Assembly (NCBI GenBank): GCA_910592005.1
Contig: CAJVPP010003632.1
Coordinates: forward strand, 1-11,150
Source: Funneliformis mosseae
Taxonomy: Eukaryota; Glomeromycota; Glomeromycetes; Glomerales; Glomeraceae
Reading direction: 5' to 3'
DNA: 11,150 nucleotides
The position numbers and the translations under genes are program-made. Of the stretch, positions 8,850-11,150 are shown in pieces; the first letter of the stretch is position 1; the number at the start of each line of letters is the position of its first letter. The notes under the pieces are model-generated. The model made no database searches. It was not told the origin of the DNA and saw only the letters and a program-made list of their open reading frames with translations.

Positions 8850-9417
8850 TCACTCCTTCACAATAATACGCAATTCAAAAATAAGCTCAATATTATTTTA
8901 TATAAAATCAACAACTTTATAGACGTAATCATAAGCATTCTACTCAACTATTACTTGTAATCAAAATCAATGAAGTTGAAAGTATCCTACATAATATTTA
9001 TAATAAACCTTTAGGAGGATATTTAGCACGTGACATTACTTACAACAAAATTGTCTCTTAATATTACTGGCCTAATATGTATAAAATGATTAATAATTGA
9101 ATACGGACATGCAATGTATGCTAATGACAAGAAAGACTAAAACCTAAAGAATCATTACACTCTATACCTATTAGACAACCATTTGATCATATTAAAATAG
9201 TCTACATAGGACTACTTTCACATATGACAAAAGGAAATAGGTATATTATTGTAACAACTGAATATCTAACAAAATGGATTGAAGTTAGTATCACATCAGA
9301 CTGTACTGCCCAAACTACTGCATAGTTTATTTACAATGAAATCATATGTTGACACAGAACATTAAAAGAAATATTAACTGACTGAGTAATGTCATTCCAA
9401 AATGAATTAGTCACTGC
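8850..9417 (+). pseudogene. Integrase, N-terminal part (H2C2 finger and start of core), decayed and interrupted
   Basis: Integrase would insert the element cDNA into host DNA. From about 8850 the phase is constant. The zinc finger spans 8990-9121: first His in ILHNIYNK, a Tyr (TAT at 9029) in place of the second His in GGYLARD, then YYWPNMYKMINN and C-x2-C (9110 and 9119). The core follows. The first catalytic Asp, expected in IxIDxxGPL, is Val in IKIVYIGLL. The strand YIIVTTEYLTKWIEV (about 9241-9285) is well kept, and the second Asp is present in ILTD (codon 9380). The next stop, TGA at 9383, replaces the usual Arg. The frame is broken at 9417 by the solo LTR and resumes at 9900. Confidence 0.92.
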
Positions 9418-9660
9418 TGTTAACGTTACTCTTTCCGTCAAATAAGTTAACTATGATTTGAAGTTAGGGAGGCAATAGCTATGACTTAAATTCAATCAAT
9501 TTGACACACTGTTTATTAGAATTTATTTAGTTAACAAGAAATAAATTATAAGTTTTATGTTTGCAAAATGTTAAGAGTGTTTATTATTATTATTAAATGT
9601 ATTTTTAAATACAATGTTAAGAACTTGTTAGAATCTGTTTTGAATCTGTCCTTTTTTTAA

Positions 9661-9674
9661 GGCATTTTCATGCC
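9661..9674 (-). other. GGCAT-GAAA-ATGCC hairpin beside the solo LTR TATA box
   Basis: A perfect 5-bp inverted repeat encloses four bases. On the - strand the loop is GAAA, a stable GNRA tetraloop in RNA. It lies just downstream of the TATA box, close to the expected transcript start, so an RNA from this LTR might carry it at or near its 5' end, or lose it if transcription starts further on. The role is unknown. Confidence 0.45.
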
Positions 9675-9675
9675 C

Positions 9676-9683
9676 TTTATATA
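9676..9683 (-). promoter_or_regulatory. TATA box of the solo LTR (minus strand)
   Basis: On the - strand this reads TATATAAA, preceded by CC and followed by GGG. It is the main ground for assigning the solo LTR to the - strand. It would direct transcription leftward into the antisense strand of the broken integrase and RNase H. Confidence 0.5.
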
Positions 9684-9899
9684 GGAAAATTACAATTAAG
9701 AAAATCTATTGTAAATATGATACTACTGACAATAATAACAGAATTAACAGATATGCTAAGTATGTTAAATATAATATAAATGATAATAGAAATATAAATA
9801 TTAGAAATATAATAAATATTATGTATGTCATATTTGGTAGATATAGCAGATTTTGCAGATTTGTCTTATACAACTGGTCTGTCAGTTTCTGCTAGTTTT

Positions 9900-10550
9900 A
9901 CTGCCTTATTACATGTAATAAGAATGAAACATAGATTATCTTTACTGTATTACTCCAGACTAATGGCCTTATTGAATGCTTTAATAGAACTTTATATACA
10001 ATTTTAGCCAAGTACGCTAAACAATATTGTAGAGAATAGGATACTTATTTGACATCAGCGTTATTTATATATTGAACTGCTCAGCAGAAAATAACTAAAT
10101 TTGAACTATTTGAGTTGTTATATAGACGAAAAGCAGTTCTACCCATAGATTTATACTACAACGACCTTCATTTATCATGAACTTATCAAATTTTATGGAA
10201 AAAAATTAGCAGATAATCTTATCACAATTGCAACAACGATGATTAGATGTACAATAAATATTATGCAATAACAACAAAAGCAACAAAAACATTACAATAA
10301 AGATCAATCTGGAATTTCTTCCCAAATTGGAGATAAAGTTTTATTATTTAATATTATACAATCACACATTCACAGAGACAAATTTATGGATAAATTCAAT
10401 AGACCTTTCTATATCCATAATATTATGAGACTTAGAACTTATAAGCTTTGTATAATAGATAGATGAGTTAGAAAGAACCTTATATATGCAGATCTTTTAA
10501 AGCCATATTTAGAACAAACTGAATGGGAACTTCAGATTATCATCGAATAA
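9900..10550 (+). pseudogene. Integrase, C-terminal part (core end and GPY/F-like module), decayed
   Basis: The frame resumes with the KHR segment at about 9931, loses one base near 9953-9956, and continues with QTNGLIE (9956-9976), where the Glu at 9974 is the third catalytic residue. FNRTLYTILAKYAKQ, a TAG at 10037 (usual Trp of EWDTYL), TGA at 10073 (usual Arg of AYRTA) and RRKAVLPIDL follow. Another indel near 10200 restores the phase for the helical, Gln-rich segment, then IGDKVLLF and DKFNRPFYIHNI (about 10378-10420), which corresponds to the GPY/F module; Gly of GPF is AGA (Arg). The stretch ends with LLKPYLEQTEWELQIIIE and then TAA at 10548, directly followed by TGA. Whether these two stops are the true end of Pol or further decayed codons is unclear. 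Confidence 0.92.
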
Positions 10551-11150
10551 TGATCAGTAGAGAGACATTATAAAAGAAGCCTATATTGTTGTTATATTAT
10601 TCAAACTAATAAAACTATAATGAAACTTACAAATTTTGAAATAGTTTTAAAAGAACTTTGAATTCTTATAACTGTTTTTAAAGAAAAAATTTGACTAATA
10701 GAATCTCTATATCAGACTGATATATCATAAACTCAGAAAGTGCAATCAATTTATCAAACTCTACTTCATTCTACTCGTATGAGGAACCATATTTTATTTC
10801 TTGTTAATGCTTTTTATTTAGGTTAACTTATTGATAATGTAACTATTTCACTGGCTTAACAAACATTACAAATGGTAACGATAACTAAACACTATTATTG
10901 AACTGCTATTCGAGTTTATCATTTCTTTAAAAATGTAGGAGTTTAACAAATTCTTGATATTTGATATCTAACCTTAACCATAATTCGACAATTAAAGTCC
11001 AGTGAATATCAAGCTTTTGTACTGAAAACTCTTGATACAGTAGTGGTCATAAGTATCTGACCATCTAAGATCGTCTAAAATTATTATATAACTACCCCTT
11101 AAATTTTCTAGAAATATAATATAACACAATACATGATCACCTGTAAATTT
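10551..11150 (+). pseudogene. Unrecognised frame after integrase: third ORF or Pol extension, 3' partial
   Basis: From 10205 to the window edge at 11150 one phase is kept without an indel, through the Pol end and on. An ATG at 10620 starts 177 codons that reach the last base of the window with 12 stops (TGA 5, TAA 6, TAG 1), each readable as lost Gln, Trp or Arg. Gln is also still written CAA or CAG about ten times. The sequence is protein-like: a mixed helical N-terminal part rich in Leu, Ile and Gln, then TAIRVYHFFKNVGV (codons 95-108) and IIRQLKSSEYQAFVLKTLD (codons 121-139), which read as amphipathic helices. No signal peptide, transmembrane run or zinc motif is evident, so it does not look like an envelope protein. 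It may be a separate accessory gene starting at 10620 or a Pol C-terminal domain. I do not recognise the family. Confidence 0.65.

Larger units (their letters stand above)
9418..9900 (-). mobile_element. Solo LTR inserted in the integrase gene, opposite orientation
   Basis: The integrase frame stops making sense at 9417 and resumes at about 9900. The 483 bp between are flanked by the same 4 bases, CTGC (9414-9417 and 9901-9904), or 5 if A is counted, as expected of a target-site duplication. Read on the - strand it has LTR form. It starts TAAAACTAGC (an original TG would need only one G-to-A change), has a TATA box (9676-9683), has AATAAA twice (9512-9517 and 9522-9527), and ends CGTTAACA. 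U3 would be about 220 bp and R plus U5 about 240 bp. No coding sequence is inside, so it is a solo LTR left after LTR-LTR recombination. The left flank shows no extended resemblance to the candidate 5' LTR of the host element, so it belongs to another family. It entered after the host copy had integrated. Confidence 0.75.
3550..11150 (+). mobile_element. Decayed Ty3/gypsy LTR retrotransposon, 3' end beyond the window
   Basis: The order LTR-like region, Gag with CCHC knuckles, aspartic protease, RT, RNase H, integrase is that of Ty3/gypsy (Metaviridae); integrase after RNase H excludes Ty1/copia. Two extra frames, one before Gag and one after integrase, enlarge it. Every coding part carries stops and frameshifts, and the integrase is split by a solo LTR at 9418-9900, so this copy cannot encode its own proteins. 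No 3' LTR was found, and the last frame runs off the edge, so the element continues to the right. The protein wording resembles elements I know from arbuscular mycorrhizal fungi. The left border at 3550 is a guess from a TG start beside a change in composition. Confidence 0.9.

Noticed and set aside
9825..10007. 60-codon ATG frame on the + strand
   Set aside because: It starts inside the inserted LTR and runs into the integrase. Only a short part (about 9931-9953) is in the integrase phase, so it is a chance chimera.
4173..11150. Alternative genetic code (TAA/TAG = Gln, TGA = Trp, as in some ciliates)
   Set aside because: Attractive at first, because stops sit at Gln and Trp sites. But TGA also replaces conserved Arg (8439, 8698, 10073), TAG also replaces Trp (7572, 10037), standard CAA, CAG and TGG codons persist, one-base frameshifts are many, and catalytic Asp residues became Asn. 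Decay explains all of it.
10551..11150. Envelope gene of an errantivirus-like element
   Set aside because: The position would fit, but there is no signal peptide, no long hydrophobic membrane segment and no cleavage-site pattern in the 177 visible codons.

Overview
The window is dominated by one decayed Ty3/gypsy-type LTR retrotransposon on the + strand, from a candidate 5' LTR at about 3550 to the right edge, where it is cut off. To its left lie about 3.5 kb of extremely A+T-rich DNA (roughly 90% A+T by eye) in which I see no gene. No intact protein-coding gene, tRNA or rRNA was found anywhere. The wording of Gag, protease, the Cys-rich linker, RT and integrase resembles gypsy elements of arbuscular mycorrhizal fungi (Glomeromycotina, such as Rhizophagus or Gigaspora). 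An AT-rich early-diverging fungal genome is therefore the best guess, made from memory of the family and not from a search.

Layout: 1-3549 AT-rich spacer with a 97-bp tandem duplication and trinucleotide-rich stretches. 3550-4004 is a candidate 5' LTR, with 18-bp tandem repeats, a TATA box, a pyrimidine-rich tract and AATAAA. 4173-4701 is an upstream reading frame of unknown function (here ORF0) whose stop overlaps the Gag start as ATGA. 4698-6400 is Gag with three CCHC zinc knuckles. 6400-10550 is Pol: aspartic protease, Cys-rich linker, reverse transcriptase, RNase H, then integrase with an H2C2-type finger and a GPY/F-like C-terminal module. 10551-11150 is a further decayed frame, in phase with the end of Pol, either a Pol C-terminal extension or a third gene. 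A 483-bp solo LTR in the opposite orientation (9418-9900), flanked by a 4-bp duplication, splits the integrase.

Every frame is peppered with stop codons, yet long stretches (7545-8610 and 10205-11150) keep one phase. The stops sit where the family has Gln (CAA/CAG to TAA/TAG), Trp (TGG to TGA/TAG) and Arg (CGA to TGA), and other losses include Asp to Asn, Cys to Tyr and Gly to Arg. All of these are C-to-T or G-to-A transitions, so this is a copy killed mainly by cytosine deamination-like mutation, with scattered one-base indels added. It is not a recoded gene: TGA stands for both Trp and Arg, TAG for both Trp and Gln, and CAA, CAG and TGG are still used.

The parts of most interest are the two frames that flank the standard gag-pol core. 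Neither is recognised, and both keep protein-like sequence.
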